This document shows, in pieces, positions 9,288 to 18,290 of a stretch of 64,000 bases of DNA; the first letter of the stretch is position 1; each line of letters opens with the position of its first letter. The stretch is from Enterobacter chuandaensis. Its GTDB lineage: Bacteria > Pseudomonadota > Gammaproteobacteria > Enterobacterales > Enterobacteriaceae. Where the stretch lies: contig NZ_QZCS01000004.1 in assembly GCF_003594915.1 (NCBI RefSeq), positions 248,001 through 312,000 on the forward strand, written 5' to 3'. Both the position numbers and the translations under genes were made by a program. The notes under the pieces are model-generated. The model ran no database searches, was not told where the DNA came from, and worked only from the letters and a program-made list of their open reading frames with translations.

Positions 9288-10132
9288 TATTTCCCTGCCT
9301 GCGGATGCGTATCAAACCCCGCCATCACCGCCGTCAGTTCTGCCAGCGTAAAGCCGTGCTTCGGATCTTCAACGCCGAGCCCAAAGCGTTCCTGCAACAG
9401 CTGGTACAGTGCCCCAGCATCCGGCAGATGGATCTGTTCCTCCACGTGACCGTTCTGCCAGTGGGTGAAGTTGAAGTTGGTCAGCGTCAGCTTGCCGCCG
9501 TCCGGCAGGTGGCGGCACATCAGCAGATGATGACGAAAATGCGACTGCGGCCAGTGCGCCGACCAGAAGTTCCCCATCACGTAATCGCTAAAATACTGCG
9601 TCGTCAGGTCAAAATGGTACATCGACTGCCAGTGCTCGTGGTGGCGGAACTGCAGCACCCAGTCGTTGCCCTCGCTCAGCAGACGGTACATGTCGTGCGG
9701 GGTCTCCTGCTCCTCGTTGGCGAGCAGGCGAATCGGCGCCGTCAGCGTCTGTCCGCCAAACCCCACGTCGGCAATCCAGCGCTCGCCGTTCAGCTCGACC
9801 AGCAGCAGGCGGTGCGTGCGCGGCGGCATTTGCGCCGGATTTGCCAGCACGACCCGCCCCAGCACGCTGCGCACGGTAAACCCGACTTCACGCAAGACGC
9901 GCTCAAAAAGACCGTTTTGCTCAAAGCAATATCCCCCGCGTCGCGCCGTCACCAGTTTGTCGACCAGACAGCGATCGTCAAGATGAATTTCGCGCGGCAG
10001 GACGACATCAATATTTTCGAAAGGGATGGCGCAGTTGTGGTGTATATGCAGCGCGCGCAGGGTATCGATATCAACCTCCGTCGGCTGCGTCCAGCCGATG
10101 CGAGCGAAATAGGCGGTCAGAAATGGAGACAT
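9287..10132 (-). CDS. nhoA: Arylamine N-acetyltransferase / N-hydroxyarylamine O-acetyltransferase
   Basis: A 281-aa cytosolic NAT enzyme that transfers acetyl from acetyl-CoA to arylamines and N-hydroxyarylamines. The Cys-His-Asp triad falls at the family positions: Cys69 in RRGGYCFEQN, His107 in PPRTHRLL and Asp122 in IADVGFGGQ. Length equals the E. coli protein. It converges on narV across a REP pair and is divergent from yddH with about 110 bp between starts. Confidence 0.95.
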   Translation of the reverse strand: MSPFLTAYFARIGWTQPTEVDIDTLRALHIHHNCAIPFENIDVVLPREIHLDDRCLVDKLVTARRGGYCFEQNGLFERVLREVGFTVRSVLGRVVLANPAQMPPRTHRLLLVELNGERWIADVGFGGQTLTAPIRLLANEEQETPHDMYRLLSEGNDWVLQFRHHEHWQSMYHFDLTTQYFSDYVMGNFWSAHWPQSHFRHHLLMCRHLPDGGKLTLTNFNFTHWQNGHVEEQIHLPDAGALYQLLQERFGLGVEDPKHGFTLAELTAVMAGFDTHPQAGK

Positions 10133-10240
10133 ACATCATTTTCCTTTGATTGTGATGTTCTGTTTATAAACTAATTTTACGCACTCACTTTGATTTACGT
10201 GCTTTTTCGCCATACTCATCGGTGTAGATGAGGAGATCCT

Positions 10241-10813
10241 ATGAGCCACTTTCGCCCTGTTGAATTACGTCATGCCAGCCGTCTGCTCAACCACGGCCCC
10301 ACCGTGCTTATCACCAGTCGGGATGAAAACCTCGACAGACGCAACGTGATGGCCGCCGCGTGGTCAATGCCCGTTGAGTTTGAACCGCCGCGCATCGCGA
10401 TCGTCGTGGATAAAAGTACCTGGTCACGCGAGCTTATCGAGCGCAGCGGAAAGTTTGGCATCGTCATCCCCGGCGTGGCGGCGGCCAACTGGACGTTCGC
10501 GGTGGGTAGCGTCAGTGGGCGCGACGAGGATAAATTTAACTGCTACGGGATCCCGGTCGTGAACGGCCCTGAACTTGGCCTGCCGGTGATTGAAGAGAGA
10601 TGTCTGGCGTGGATGGAGTGCCGGTTATTACCCGTCACTTCCGCGGCAGAAAAATACGATACGCTGTTTGGCGAAGTGGTTTCCGCAGCAGCGGATGAAA
10701 GCGCGTTTGTCGCCGGACGCTGGCAGTTTGACGGGGATAAGCTAAATACACTGCATCATTTGGGCGCGGGGACGTTTGTGGCGAGCGGGAAGATGGTGAA
10801 GGCGCTGGATTGA
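10241..10813 (+). CDS. yddH: YddH, flavin reductase-like FMN-binding protein
   Basis: A 190-aa split-barrel flavin reductase-domain protein (FMN-binding, FlaRed family). Seen are an RDENLDRRNVMAAAWSMPV segment typical of the flavin phosphate region, SRELIERSGKFGIVIPG, and a C-terminal FHxxGxGTF-like HHLGAGTFVASGK. Substrate and physiological role are unknown. It is divergent from nhoA as in E. coli. A good Shine-Dalgarno (GGAGAT) precedes the ATG. Confidence 0.88.
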   Translation: MSHFRPVELRHASRLLNHGPTVLITSRDENLDRRNVMAAAWSMPVEFEPPRIAIVVDKSTWSRELIERSGKFGIVIPGVAAANWTFAVGSVSGRDEDKFNCYGIPVVNGPELGLPVIEERCLAWMECRLLPVTSAAEKYDTLFGEVVSAAADESAFVAGRWQFDGDKLNTLHHLGAGTFVASGKMVKALD

Positions 10814-10939
10814 TTTACTTAATCATATCCCACTGAATTATTAAAAATTTCTATGGCATTTTATGTTTATCATGGCGATGTAAAACGGAGGATATTTCAG
10901 AAGTTGTTGCATAAACAATCTTTCATTAAGGAAATATCA

Positions 10940-11302
10940 ATGTCATGGAATAAAGATGGTGCAATATCATATGCGAAATCCCACGCGCAACCCAAGAGCA
11001 CGGGTTATTGTGCTCGCTACGTAACCGAAGCGATCAGAACGGGTGGCAGATTGAAAATCCCCAACACGCATCTGGCAAAAGATATGGGTCGCACATTAGT
11101 CAACGCAGGCTTCCGCCTGGTATACGATCAACCCCATGCAGGCGACGTCGCAGTTATTCAAAATATTGTTGGTCATGATAGCGGTCACGTTTGCATATAC
11201 GATGGTCAGCAGTGGATCAGCGATTTTGTTCAACGCACCATGTACCCAGGGCAGGCTTACCGCAACATACAACCACATTACGAACTGTTCAGGCATGATT
11301 AA
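10940..11302 (+). CDS. Tae2-like peptidoglycan amidase effector (BPSL0067-type), copy 1
   Basis: A 120-aa protein with no signal peptide. A papain/NlpC-like dyad is suggested by Cys24 (GYCARYVTEAI) and His83 (DSGHVCIYDG), followed by WISDF. Size and motif order fit small T6SS amidase effectors related to Burkholderia BPSL0067/BTH_I0068 (Tae2, which cuts peptide cross-links in peptidoglycan). The start was chosen at MSWNKDG because of the AAGGAAATATCA ribosome site and because copy 2 at 53247 begins MSWNRDA. It overlaps the downstream putative immunity gene (TAATG). There are no vgrG, hcp or PAAR genes nearby, so it would rely on an apparatus encoded elsewhere. Family assignment is recalled and not searched. 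Confidence 0.68.
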   Translation: MSWNKDGAISYAKSHAQPKSTGYCARYVTEAIRTGGRLKIPNTHLAKDMGRTLVNAGFRLVYDQPHAGDVAVIQNIVGHDSGHVCIYDGQQWISDFVQRTMYPGQAYRNIQPHYELFRHD

Positions 11303-11727
11303 TGAAAACACTCTGCATTTTACTTTTAGCCCTTTCTCCGCTCGCGGCCGCAGAAAACGTTTATGCACCCGGTCAGGCGGCGCTTAAATTCAATCAATGG
11401 TATATCGCGCAGTTAGATCAGAACAAACCGCCCGTACTTAACCCAGATATTATGAATGATTACGTTGCCTCGGGAACAATTGCAGCAATAAAAGAATTGT
11501 ATTCAGGTGACAGTAACGAAAAAGATATGCCCGATGCCGATATGTTCATCAAATCACAGGATTGGGATGAGGACTGGAATCAGATAACCGTCCTGCACTC
11601 TGATTTTGACGCCGTTTGCACAAACGTCTATATCGCGTTTGGTAAGAAACAAGATCACGTTGTTGCAGATTGTCTTGTTGAAGAACAAGGGAAATGGAAA
11701 GTCCGCTCGGCAACGCTAATTAAGTAA
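11302..11727 (+). CDS. Putative periplasmic immunity protein (DUF3828-like) for amidase copy 1
   Basis: A 141-aa protein with a Sec signal peptide (MKTLCILLLALSPLAAA, probable cleavage near AAA/EN), so it is periplasmic, where a cell-wall amidase would have to be neutralised. Translation is coupled to the upstream amidase gene. It shares a pattern with the lipoprotein at 53615: NDYVASGTIAAIKEL against REYVAAGTLSRLNEI, and a GKWKVRS/GKWKIYR ending. It contains two cysteines (CTNVYI, ADCLVE) that could form a disulfide. The immunity role is inferred from operon logic and from the paralogous second pair. Confidence 0.65.
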   Translation: MKTLCILLLALSPLAAAENVYAPGQAALKFNQWYIAQLDQNKPPVLNPDIMNDYVASGTIAAIKELYSGDSNEKDMPDADMFIKSQDWDEDWNQITVLHSDFDAVCTNVYIAFGKKQDHVVADCLVEEQGKWKVRSATLIK

Positions 11728-11756
11728 CATGCATAATCTCCGTGCCGTATAAAAAG

Positions 11757-11784
11757 CACATGGTAGCCAAACGACTACCATGTG
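11757..11784 (-). terminator. Rho-independent terminator between tai2-like gene and fusA paralogue
   Basis: A perfect 10-bp inverted repeat (CACATGGTAG / CTACCATGTG, 8-nt loop). Read on the minus strand it is followed by CTTTTTA, giving a canonical terminator for the EF-G gene; the plus side has no T-run, so it is weaker for the effector/immunity operon. Confidence 0.8.
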
Positions 11785-11791
11785 TAATTAA

Positions 11792-13894
11792 TTAACTCTT
11801 CGCACGCTTCGCAATAATCTCATCCGCAACATTCCGCGGTGCTTCCGCAAAATGATGGAACTCCATCGTATACGTCGCGCGACCCTGGGACATCGAGCGC
11901 AGCGCGGTGGCGTAACCAAACATCTCCGCCAGCGGTACGTCAGCGCGAATAATCTGGCTTCCGTACTGCTCCGCCATCCCCTGCACCATGCCTCGGCGGG
12001 AAGAGAGATCGCCCATGATGTTCCCGGCGTACTCTTCCGGCGTTTCCACCTCCACGTGCATGATCGGCTCAAGAATAACCGGATCCGCCCTGCGAGCGCC
12101 CTCCTTGAAGCCGAGGATCGCCGCCATGCGGAACGCCATCTCCGAGGAGTCGACGTCGTGGTACGATCCAAACGTCAGCGTCGCTTTAACGTCGACCACC
12201 GGATAGCCCGCCAGCACGCCGCTGTTCATCGCCTCCCGCAGCCCTTTCTCAACGGACGGGATATACTCGCGCGGCACCACGCCGCCCTTGGTGGCATCTT
12301 CAAATTTAAAGCCACTTCCGGGCTCCAGCGGCTCCAGGCTCAGGACCACATGGCCATACTGCCCTTTACCACCGGACTGACGGACGAATTTACCTTCGAT
12401 ATCCTTCACCGCCTTGCGCAGGGTCTCGCGGTACGTCACCTGCGGACGACCAATATTCGCCTCGACGCCGAACTCACGTTTCATGCGGTCGACGATGATC
12501 TCCAGGTGTAACTCACCCATCCCGGAAATAATCGTCTGGCCGGACTCTTCGTCGGTATGCAGGCGGAACGACGGATCTTCCGCCGCCAGACGCTGCAGCG
12601 CGATCCCCATTTTCTCCTGATCGCCTTTGGTTTTCGGCTCAATTGCCAGCGAGATAACCGGGTCCGGGAACTCCATGCGCTCAAGCGTGATCACGGCGTT
12701 CGGATCGGTGAGCGTGTCGCCGGTGGTCACGTCCTTCAGCCCCACGCAGGCCGCGATATCCCCGGCGCGCAGTTCGTCCACCTCATGGCGATCGTTGGCG
12801 TGCATCAGCACGATACGCCCGATACGCTCTTTCTTCCCTTTCACCGGGTTGTACACCGCGTCGCCTTTACGCAGCACGCCGGAGTACACGCGGATGAAGG
12901 TCAGTTGTCCGACGTACGGGTCGCTCATCAGCTTGAACGCAAGGGCGGAGAAAGGTTCGTCATCGCTTGGATGACGTTCCGCGTGCTGCCCTTTTTCATC
13001 CACGCCGTCAATGGCCGGCACGTCCAGCGGCGACGGCATCAGCTCAATCACCGCATCGAGCATGCGCTGCACGCCTTTGTTTTTAAAGGCGCTGCCGCAC
13101 AGCATCGGCTGGATTTCGCCCGAGATGGTGCGAATGCGCAGCCCCCTGATAATGTCCGCTTCCGACAGATCGCCCGTCTCCAGATATTTATCCATCAGTT
13201 CTTCGCTGGCTTCCGCCGCGGCAGAGACCATTTTTTCCCGCCACTCCTGGGCGGTAGAGACTAAATCATCCGGCACGGGCGCATAGGTAAATACCATGCC
13301 CTGCGTCGCATCGTCCCACAGAATGGTGCGCATCTTGATGAGATCCACCACGCCGGTGAAATGATCTTCGGCACCCACCGGGATAACAATCGGTACCGGA
13401 TTGGCCTTCAGGCGCTCCTGCATCATCCGCACGACGCGGAAGAAATCGGCACCCGGACGGTCCATTTTGTTGACGAAGGCCAGCCGCGGAACGTGATATT
13501 TGTTGGCCTGACGCCAGACGGTTTCCGACTGCGGCTGGACGCCGCCCACGGAGTCATACACCATCACGGCGCCGTCGAGCACGCGCATGGAACGTTCCAC
13601 CTCAATGGTGAAGTCCACGTGCCCCGGGGTGTCGATGATGTTGATCCGATGCGGCTCAAAGCCTCTGTCCATGCCAGGCCAGAAGCAGCTGACCGCTGCG
13701 GAGGTGATCGTGATCCCGCGCTCTTGCTCCTGCGCCATCCAGTCAGTGGTTGCCGCGCCATCGTGTACTTCACCCAGCTTGTGGCTCATCCCGGTATAAA
13801 ACAGGATGCGCTCAGTGGTGGTGGTTTTACCGGCATCGATATGCGCGGAGATACCGATGTTGCGATAACGTTCGAGAGGAATGGGTCGGGGCAT
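11792..13894 (-). CDS. fusA: Elongation factor G paralogue (stand-alone FusA)
   Basis: A 700-aa translational GTPase with all five G motifs: AHIDAGKTT (G1), RGITIT (G2), DTPGH (G3), NKMD (G4) and GSAFKNKG (G5), then domains II-V ending in the EF-G C-terminal [10 protein letters not shown] segment. EF-G moves tRNAs and mRNA through the ribosome and helps recycle it. The canonical enteric fusA sits in the rpsL-rpsG-fusA-tuf operon; this copy has no ribosomal neighbours, lies in a variable junction and is divergent from an ArsR-type regulator, so it is most likely a second EF-G. It is very close to the housekeeping protein in length and motifs, unlike the more divergent fusA2 of other bacteria. 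Start at [10 protein letters not shown] with AAGGAAATATC upstream. Confidence 0.85.
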   Translation of the reverse strand: MPRPIPLERYRNIGISAHIDAGKTTTTERILFYTGMSHKLGEVHDGAATTDWMAQEQERGITITSAAVSCFWPGMDRGFEPHRINIIDTPGHVDFTIEVERSMRVLDGAVMVYDSVGGVQPQSETVWRQANKYHVPRLAFVNKMDRPGADFFRVVRMMQERLKANPVPIVIPVGAEDHFTGVVDLIKMRTILWDDATQGMVFTYAPVPDDLVSTAQEWREKMVSAAAEASEELMDKYLETGDLSEADIIRGLRIRTISGEIQPMLCGSAFKNKGVQRMLDAVIELMPSPLDVPAIDGVDEKGQHAERHPSDDEPFSALAFKLMSDPYVGQLTFIRVYSGVLRKGDAVYNPVKGKKERIGRIVLMHANDRHEVDELRAGDIAACVGLKDVTTGDTLTDPNAVITLERMEFPDPVISLAIEPKTKGDQEKMGIALQRLAAEDPSFRLHTDEESGQTIISGMGELHLEIIVDRMKREFGVEANIGRPQVTYRETLRKAVKDIEGKFVRQSGGKGQYGHVVLSLEPLEPGSGFKFEDATKGGVVPREYIPSVEKGLREAMNSGVLAGYPVVDVKATLTFGSYHDVDSSEMAFRMAAILGFKEGARRADPVILEPIMHVEVETPEEYAGNIMGDLSSRRGMVQGMAEQYGSQIIRADVPLAEMFGYATALRSMSQGRATYTMEFHHFAEAPRNVADEIIAKRAKS

Positions 13895-13962
13895 GATATT
13901 TCCTTAGTCACTATGACGTGTTTGTGACGACCGGGATGGTCGTGCATTGGTTCGTTTGCTAT

Positions 13963-13996
13963 AATAGTCCTATTGTACGCGTATTATCGAACTATT
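13963..13996. promoter_or_regulatory. Inverted repeat between fusA paralogue and arsR-type gene
   Basis: Arms AATAGT (13963-13968) and ACTATT (13991-13996) flank an AT-rich segment in the 160-bp divergent region; a TATAAT-like hexamer (GCTATAATAG) overlaps the left arm. The layout resembles an ArsR-type operator over a promoter. Assignment is by position and symmetry only. Confidence 0.35.
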
Positions 13997-14054
13997 TTTT
14001 AAGGGTTGGCCTATTGTTGATATAGCTCAATCTGACATCACGCGCAGGAAAACG

Positions 14055-14360
14055 ATGATCCCTAACCACCCTGAAACTGAACAAATACTGCTGGAAAATG
14101 TGCTGTTTGCCCTCGGCAACCCGCTCCGGCTATCGATTATTCGCCGACTCGCCGACGGCAGCGAACTCAGCTGTAACGCGCTGCGCCCGGACGATGTGGT
14201 GAAGTCCACGATGACCCACCACTGGCGCGTGTTGCGCGACAGTGGGGTCATCTGGCAGCGTCCGCAGGGGCGAGAAAATATGATTTCATTACGAAGAGAG
14301 GATCTGGATGCCCGCTTTCCGGGGCTGATGGAAATACTGCTGACAACAGCAACGTATTGA
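14055..14360 (+). CDS. ArsR-family winged-helix regulator
   Basis: A 101-aa one-domain regulator. LENVLFALGNPLRLSIIRRL is the typical ArsR N-terminal helix pair and STMTHHWRVLRDSGVIW is the recognition helix (SxxSxHLxxLxxAGLV type). The metal-binding ELCVCDL motif of ArsR/SmtB is replaced by ELSCNAL, with only one Cys, so metal sensing of the classical kind is unlikely. AGGAAAACG precedes the ATG. It is divergent from the EF-G paralogue, which it may control. Confidence 0.82.
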   Translation: MIPNHPETEQILLENVLFALGNPLRLSIIRRLADGSELSCNALRPDDVVKSTMTHHWRVLRDSGVIWQRPQGRENMISLRREDLDARFPGLMEILLTTATY

Positions 14361-14373
14361 TATTTCGCACATT

Positions 14374-14405
14374 GTAGGCCGGGTAAGCGCAGCGCCACCC
14401 GGCAA
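14374..14405. repeat. REP element
   Basis: A single REP palindrome (GGCCGGGTAAGCGCAGCGCC core) between the convergent arsR-type and acyltransferase genes, sharing the core of the copy at 43228. Confidence 0.8.
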
Positions 14406-14421
14406 GAAGTGAGAGACGCTT

Positions 14422-15423
14422 TTAGTGCTGTATGCCCGACCGGTCAGAAAGATCCCCGGCAGAGAGGATATCAACCCGCGATGCCCCACGCTTGCGGCGG
14501 GCGTACCTGTCCGGCTGACCTTCCGGACGCGTTTTGAAGCGACGGTGCAGCCACATATACTGCTCTGGAGCCATCATCACCGCCTGCTCAATCGCCCGGT
14601 TCATCTGCGCTGCAACCGACGTTTTATCCGCGCCCTGCAATGAAGCACTGATATCCTCAAGAATAATCAGCTCGTACCCGGTACCGTCCGCCCTGCGGCG
14701 CGGCACGAACGGAATGACGGCAGGCTTTGCGCTTTTTACCAGCATATAGCTGCCCGCCGTCGTGGCGGCATCCGGAACCGCGAAGAAAGGCGCAAACACG
14801 CTGTTGGCTTTGCCATAGTCATGATCCGGCGCGTACCAGAGAATTTCATTCTGCTTCAGGGCGCGGATCATGCCCTTTAAGTCATGGCGATCCAGCATGG
14901 TTTTATTTGAACGCAGACGCCCGCGCGTTTGTAGCCAGTCCAGCAGCGCATTATTGTTGGGACGATAAACCCCTATTCCAGGGTTAAGCATGCCAAATAT
15001 CCGCGCGCCCAGCTCAAGGGTCAGAAAATGCATGCCGATCAGCACCACGCCTCTTCCCTGCGCCCTGGCCTGCTCCATATGTTCATACCCACGCACGGTA
15101 AAGCATTTACGCACGCGCCACTCGGGCCAGAACCACGCCATGCCGGTTTCGATTACCCCCATCCCCACGGATTCAAAATTACGCTGCAGTAAGGCTTCAC
15201 GCTCTTCCGCTTTCATCTCCGGGAAGCAAAGTTCAAGGTTGCGGCGGGCAATGTCGACGCGGCGAGGCAACAAACGCATGGCTAACCGCCCCAGGCGATG
15301 CCCAATTCTGTATAGCACCGGGTACGGCAGCAGCATGATGAGCCAAAGCGCCGCGATGCCTGTCCAGCTTAGCCAGTAACGAGGGTGAAAAAAGGCGGAT
15401 GAAAACCGGGGTAATTTTGTCAT
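14422..15423 (-). CDS. Lipid A lauroyl/acyltransferase, LpxL-type paralogue
   Basis: A 333-aa inner-membrane acyltransferase of the LpxL/LpxM/LpxP family, which transfers a secondary acyl chain from acyl-ACP to Kdo2-lipid IVA. One N-terminal TM helix ([20 protein letters not shown]) is followed by the catalytic HX4E motif HFLTLE, with His132 and Glu137 as in E. coli LpxL. APDHDYG, PFVPRR and [18 protein letters not shown] are all present. About 25 residues of Arg/Ser-rich tail extend past the usual LpxL end. The housekeeping lpxL normally lies elsewhere, so this is probably an extra, perhaps conditionally used enzyme of the LpxL/LpxP group; chain specificity cannot be read from sequence. Confidence 0.82.
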   Translation of the reverse strand: MTKLPRFSSAFFHPRYWLSWTGIAALWLIMLLPYPVLYRIGHRLGRLAMRLLPRRVDIARRNLELCFPEMKAEEREALLQRNFESVGMGVIETGMAWFWPEWRVRKCFTVRGYEHMEQARAQGRGVVLIGMHFLTLELGARIFGMLNPGIGVYRPNNNALLDWLQTRGRLRSNKTMLDRHDLKGMIRALKQNEILWYAPDHDYGKANSVFAPFFAVPDAATTAGSYMLVKSAKPAVIPFVPRRRADGTGYELIILEDISASLQGADKTSVAAQMNRAIEQAVMMAPEQYMWLHRRFKTRPEGQPDRYARRKRGASRVDILSAGDLSDRSGIQH

Positions 15424-15618
15424 GAGAAAATTATCCTTTAACGTTGCTGTCCTTAACGTGATTCTGTGCCAGATCTTTCCTAAGGATGTATAAAATGTCA
15501 GTCAGAAACGTAAAGTGTAACGGATAAGATAAAACTCATTTTTATCGTTTTTTGCGAAAAAGAAAGCATTGAGGCAGGTAAAGCCGGGGACGACGCAGCC
15601 CTTCCCCGGCAAACGGGC

Positions 15619-15849
15619 TTACATTGAATACCCTGGTTTTTTAATTAATGCGTCCAGCTTCGGCCCTATTTCGGTATCCCAGACCTGCGCTTTCCAGTCT
15701 TCCGGGTTTACCTGGTTCAATGCCACCGACACTGAACTGTCTTTGCTGTTGAAGTGGCGAATAATCACCTCGGCAATATCCGCTGCCAGGGCAGTTTTTT
15801 GTTCGTCATTCAGATCGCGGGGAAAACATTTAATATCGACATGTGGCAT
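15619..15849 (-). CDS. pptA: PptA, 4-oxalocrotonate tautomerase family protein
   Basis: A 76-aa tautomerase with the N-terminal proline expected to act as catalytic base after Met removal ([10 protein letters not shown]). The upstream in-frame ATG at 15882 was rejected because Pro must be residue 2 and a GGAAG ribosome site fits MPHVD. Ends KKPGYSM. The E. coli homologue tautomerises phenylpyruvate-like substrates; the physiological substrate is unknown. Confidence 0.92.
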   Translation of the reverse strand: MPHVDIKCFPRDLNDEQKTALAADIAEVIIRHFNSKDSSVSVALNQVNPEDWKAQVWDTEIGPKLDALIKKPGYSM

Positions 15850-15886
15850 ATGCAGGCTTCCTGTTATGTGTGGGCATTCCACGTTA

Positions 15887-16504
15887 TCAGATAATGTTGT
15901 TTGCCTTTAACACCTTGTGCAGTTCCGGCAGTGCGCAAACGGAATCGGCGATGGCCGTAATATTGGGCGTGTTTGCCGCAAACCATTCATGACGCGGCCC
16001 CCAGGTACGCGCTACTGCAATATAGACGTCCAGCAGCGTCAGCCGTTCACCCAATGCGAATGGCGAGGCTTTCAGCTGGCTGTCAAACCACAGGTAAAGT
16101 GATTTCCGGTACTCGATGCAGTTTTTCTGCAGCTGTTCCGGCGCATCTGGCACCCAGCGTTCGGGGTAGTCGGCGTAAGTAAAGGTGGGATAGACGTTCG
16201 CCACAAACCAGATAAGCAGACGCTGAAACTGCTGACGTTCGGCCTGCCCCACGGGCGGAGCGAGATCGGGACATCTGTCGAGCACCATCAGGGCGATGGC
16301 CGCAGTTTCGGTCATGATCGCGCCATTTTCCAGCTCAAGCGTGGGCACCTGACACAGCGGATTGAGTTTTTGCAGCAGCTCGCGCTGCGGGCCGGGCTGG
16401 TCAAACCCGTCCACGTTCACAAACTGATAAGGGATATCTGCCAGGGTTAGCATCACTTCACCGATTGCCGAGCCCCAGCCGGGTACGCCATAGAGTTTCA
16501 TCAT
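15887..16504 (-). CDS. yncG: YncG, glutathione S-transferase-like protein
   Basis: A 205-aa cytosolic GST-fold protein: N-terminal thioredoxin domain ([20 protein letters not shown], then [20 protein letters not shown] with the cis-Pro and Glu-Thr glutathione contacts) and C-terminal helical domain ([16 protein letters not shown], the GST N-capping/hydrophobic-staple region). The substrate is unknown. It is 37 bp upstream of pptA on the same strand. In E. coli yncG lies next to ansP; here about 9 kb of extra genes separate them. Confidence 0.88.
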   Translation of the reverse strand: MMKLYGVPGWGSAIGEVMLTLADIPYQFVNVDGFDQPGPQRELLQKLNPLCQVPTLELENGAIMTETAAIALMVLDRCPDLAPPVGQAERQQFQRLLIWFVANVYPTFTYADYPERWVPDAPEQLQKNCIEYRKSLYLWFDSQLKASPFALGERLTLLDVYIAVARTWGPRHEWFAANTPNITAIADSVCALPELHKVLKANNII

Positions 16505-16559
16505 GTTGCCCCCTCAGGAATAAAAACCCTAAGTGTAGAGCACGATGAGCAGGTTATCC

Positions 16560-16585
16560 CAGGCGGGTTGACCGCCTGTTTTTTT
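16560..16585 (+). terminator. Hairpin with T7 on the plus strand between yncG and the importer operon
   Basis: CAGGCGG/CCGCCTG with a 5-nt loop is followed by seven T on the plus strand. All flanking genes read on the minus strand, so as a terminator it would act on antisense transcripts; on the minus strand no T-run follows the stem. Confidence 0.5.
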
Positions 16586-16597
16586 CATCTGCGATCC

Positions 16598-17371
16598 TTA
16601 CAGCACTTTAGAGAGGAACTGGCGCGTGCGTGGGTGCGACGGACGGTTCAAAACCTCGTCGCTGCTCCCCTGCTCAACGATTTTCCCGTCAACCATAAAC
16701 ACCACCTGGTCCGCCACCTCGCGGGCAAAACCGATCTCATGGGTGACCACCACCAGCGTGGTGCCGGACCGGGCGAGCTTTTTGATCACGTCCAGCACTT
16801 CGCCGACCAGTTCAGGATCCAGCGCCGAGGTCGGCTCATCAAACAGCATCACGCGGGGGCGCAGCGCCAGCGCACGGGCAATCGCGATGCGCTGCTGCTG
16901 ACCGCCGGAAAGATGCCGTGACCAGGCGTCAGCCTTATCCCGCAGCCCAACCACGTCCAGCAGGCTGTACGCCCTTTCCACCGCCTCTTTTTTGCCGAGC
17001 TTCTTATGCGCGATGGGCGCTTCAATCAGGTTTTCCAGCACCGTCAGATGCGGAAAGAGATTGAAGTTCTGGAACACGTAGCCCACGTTGACGCGCTGTT
17101 TGAGGATCTCCTTCTCCTTCAGCTCGTAGAGTTTGTCACCCTGGCGGCGATAGCCGATGTAATCCCCGTCTATCTGAATAAAGCCTTCGTCGACGCGCTC
17201 CAGGTGATTAATGGTGCGCAGCAGGGTTGATTTGCCCGAACCGGACGGCCCGAGGATCACCGTCACGGACCCCGGCGGGATCTCAAGCGAAACGTTGTCG
17301 AGCGCCTTATGGCGGCCAAAAAACTTGCTGACGCCGGTAATCGAAATATGTCCTTCAGGAGAGGCTTGCAT
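16598..17371 (-). CDS. Amino acid ABC importer, ATP-binding protein (YxeO/TcyN type)
   Basis: A 257-aa polar amino acid uptake ATPase: Walker A GPSGSGKST, Q-loop region FQNFNLFPHLT, signature LSGGQQQRIAIARAL, Walker B VMLFDEPTSALD and H-loop THE. An insert YRRQGDKLYELKEKEI lies between Walker A and the Q-loop. It is the last gene of a seven-gene operon and overlaps the permease gene by 17 bp. With the permease and binding protein it should import a small sulfur-containing amino acid or related compound. Confidence 0.92.
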   Translation of the reverse strand: MQASPEGHISITGVSKFFGRHKALDNVSLEIPPGSVTVILGPSGSGKSTLLRTINHLERVDEGFIQIDGDYIGYRRQGDKLYELKEKEILKQRVNVGYVFQNFNLFPHLTVLENLIEAPIAHKKLGKKEAVERAYSLLDVVGLRDKADAWSRHLSGGQQQRIAIARALALRPRVMLFDEPTSALDPELVGEVLDVIKKLARSGTTLVVVTHEIGFAREVADQVVFMVDGKIVEQGSSDEVLNRPSHPRTRQFLSKVL

Positions 17372-18281
17372 GAACGGGCTCCTGTGCTGGCGTGGTGGTC
17401 ACGGAACGGACGCGGCGAGTGTCGCGGTTCTGATTTACGGCAGAGCGGCGTTCGCTGCGGGCGAGACCGCGCTCAACAACGTACTGAATGGCTGACAAAA
17501 CAGTGGTAATGACCAGGTACCAGGCGGCCCCGACCATCAGCAGCGGGATCACCTCCTGGGTGCGGTTGTAGATCATCTGGATGGTATAGAACAGCTCCGG
17601 CATCGCCAGGACGTAGACCATCGCCGTCCCCTTGGCGAGGCTGATAATTTCATTGAACCCGGACGGCAGAATGGTGCGCAGCGCCTGAGGCAAAATGATG
17701 CGCACCGTGCGTCGCCAGGCAGGCAGGCCAAGCGCGGCGGCCGCTTCATACTGGCCGTGATCCACGCCGAGGAAGCCCCCTCGAATAATCTCGGCGGTGT
17801 AGGCGCTCTGCACCAGCGTCAGCCCTACCACGGCGGTGGAAAACTGCCCGAGTACGTTAATGGTTTCAAAGCTGCCCCAGGTGATGCCGGTGAACGGCAC
17901 GCCGAGAGAGAGCGTGTCGTAGAGATAGGAAAAGTTGTAGAGGATGATCAGCACCACAATCAGCGGCAGCGAGCGAAACAGCCAGATATAGCCCCACGCC
18001 AGGCTGCTCAGCAGCCAGGACGAGGAAAGTCTCGCCAGCGCCAGCATGCCGCCCAACACCACGCTCAGCGCGGTACCGATCAGGGTAAGCAGCAGGGTCT
18101 GCCCTACGCCTTCAAGGATAACCGGGTCAAAGAACCAGCGGGCGAACACCGCCCACTCCCAGCGCGGGTTGAAGGCGACGGACTGGATCACGACCGCCAG
18201 CACAAACAGCGCCACCGCGGCGCCGACTGTCCGCAGCGGATAACGCGCCGGGACCACCTTAATGGTTTCAGGGTTGCTCAT
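17355..18281 (-). CDS. Amino acid ABC importer, permease (YxeN/TcyL type)
   Basis: A 308-aa inner-membrane permease of the HisM/GlnP family. The binding-protein-dependent transport signature is present (EAAAALGLPAWRRTVRIILP, the EAA loop contacting the ATPase). About five to six TM segments occupy residues 15-270, and the tail from about 275 is hydrophilic and Arg-rich. Only one permease gene is present, so the channel would be a homodimer. It starts 9 bp after the GNAT gene. Confidence 0.91.
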   Translation of the reverse strand: MSNPETIKVVPARYPLRTVGAAVALFVLAVVIQSVAFNPRWEWAVFARWFFDPVILEGVGQTLLLTLIGTALSVVLGGMLALARLSSSWLLSSLAWGYIWLFRSLPLIVVLIILYNFSYLYDTLSLGVPFTGITWGSFETINVLGQFSTAVVGLTLVQSAYTAEIIRGGFLGVDHGQYEAAAALGLPAWRRTVRIILPQALRTILPSGFNEIISLAKGTAMVYVLAMPELFYTIQMIYNRTQEVIPLLMVGAAWYLVITTVLSAIQYVVERGLARSERRSAVNQNRDTRRVRSVTTTPAQEPVHASLS

Positions 18282-18290
18282 CGTCGTTCC

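Noticed and set aside
9305..10174. 289-codon plus-strand frame across nhoA
   Set aside because: nhoA has an intact catalytic triad and family length on the minus strand; the plus-strand product has no recognisable features.
10853..10939. 29 extra N-terminal codons on amidase copy 1
   Set aside because: The paralogue at 53247 starts at the equivalent MSWN, and a good ribosome site lies directly before it; the extension has no ribosome site.
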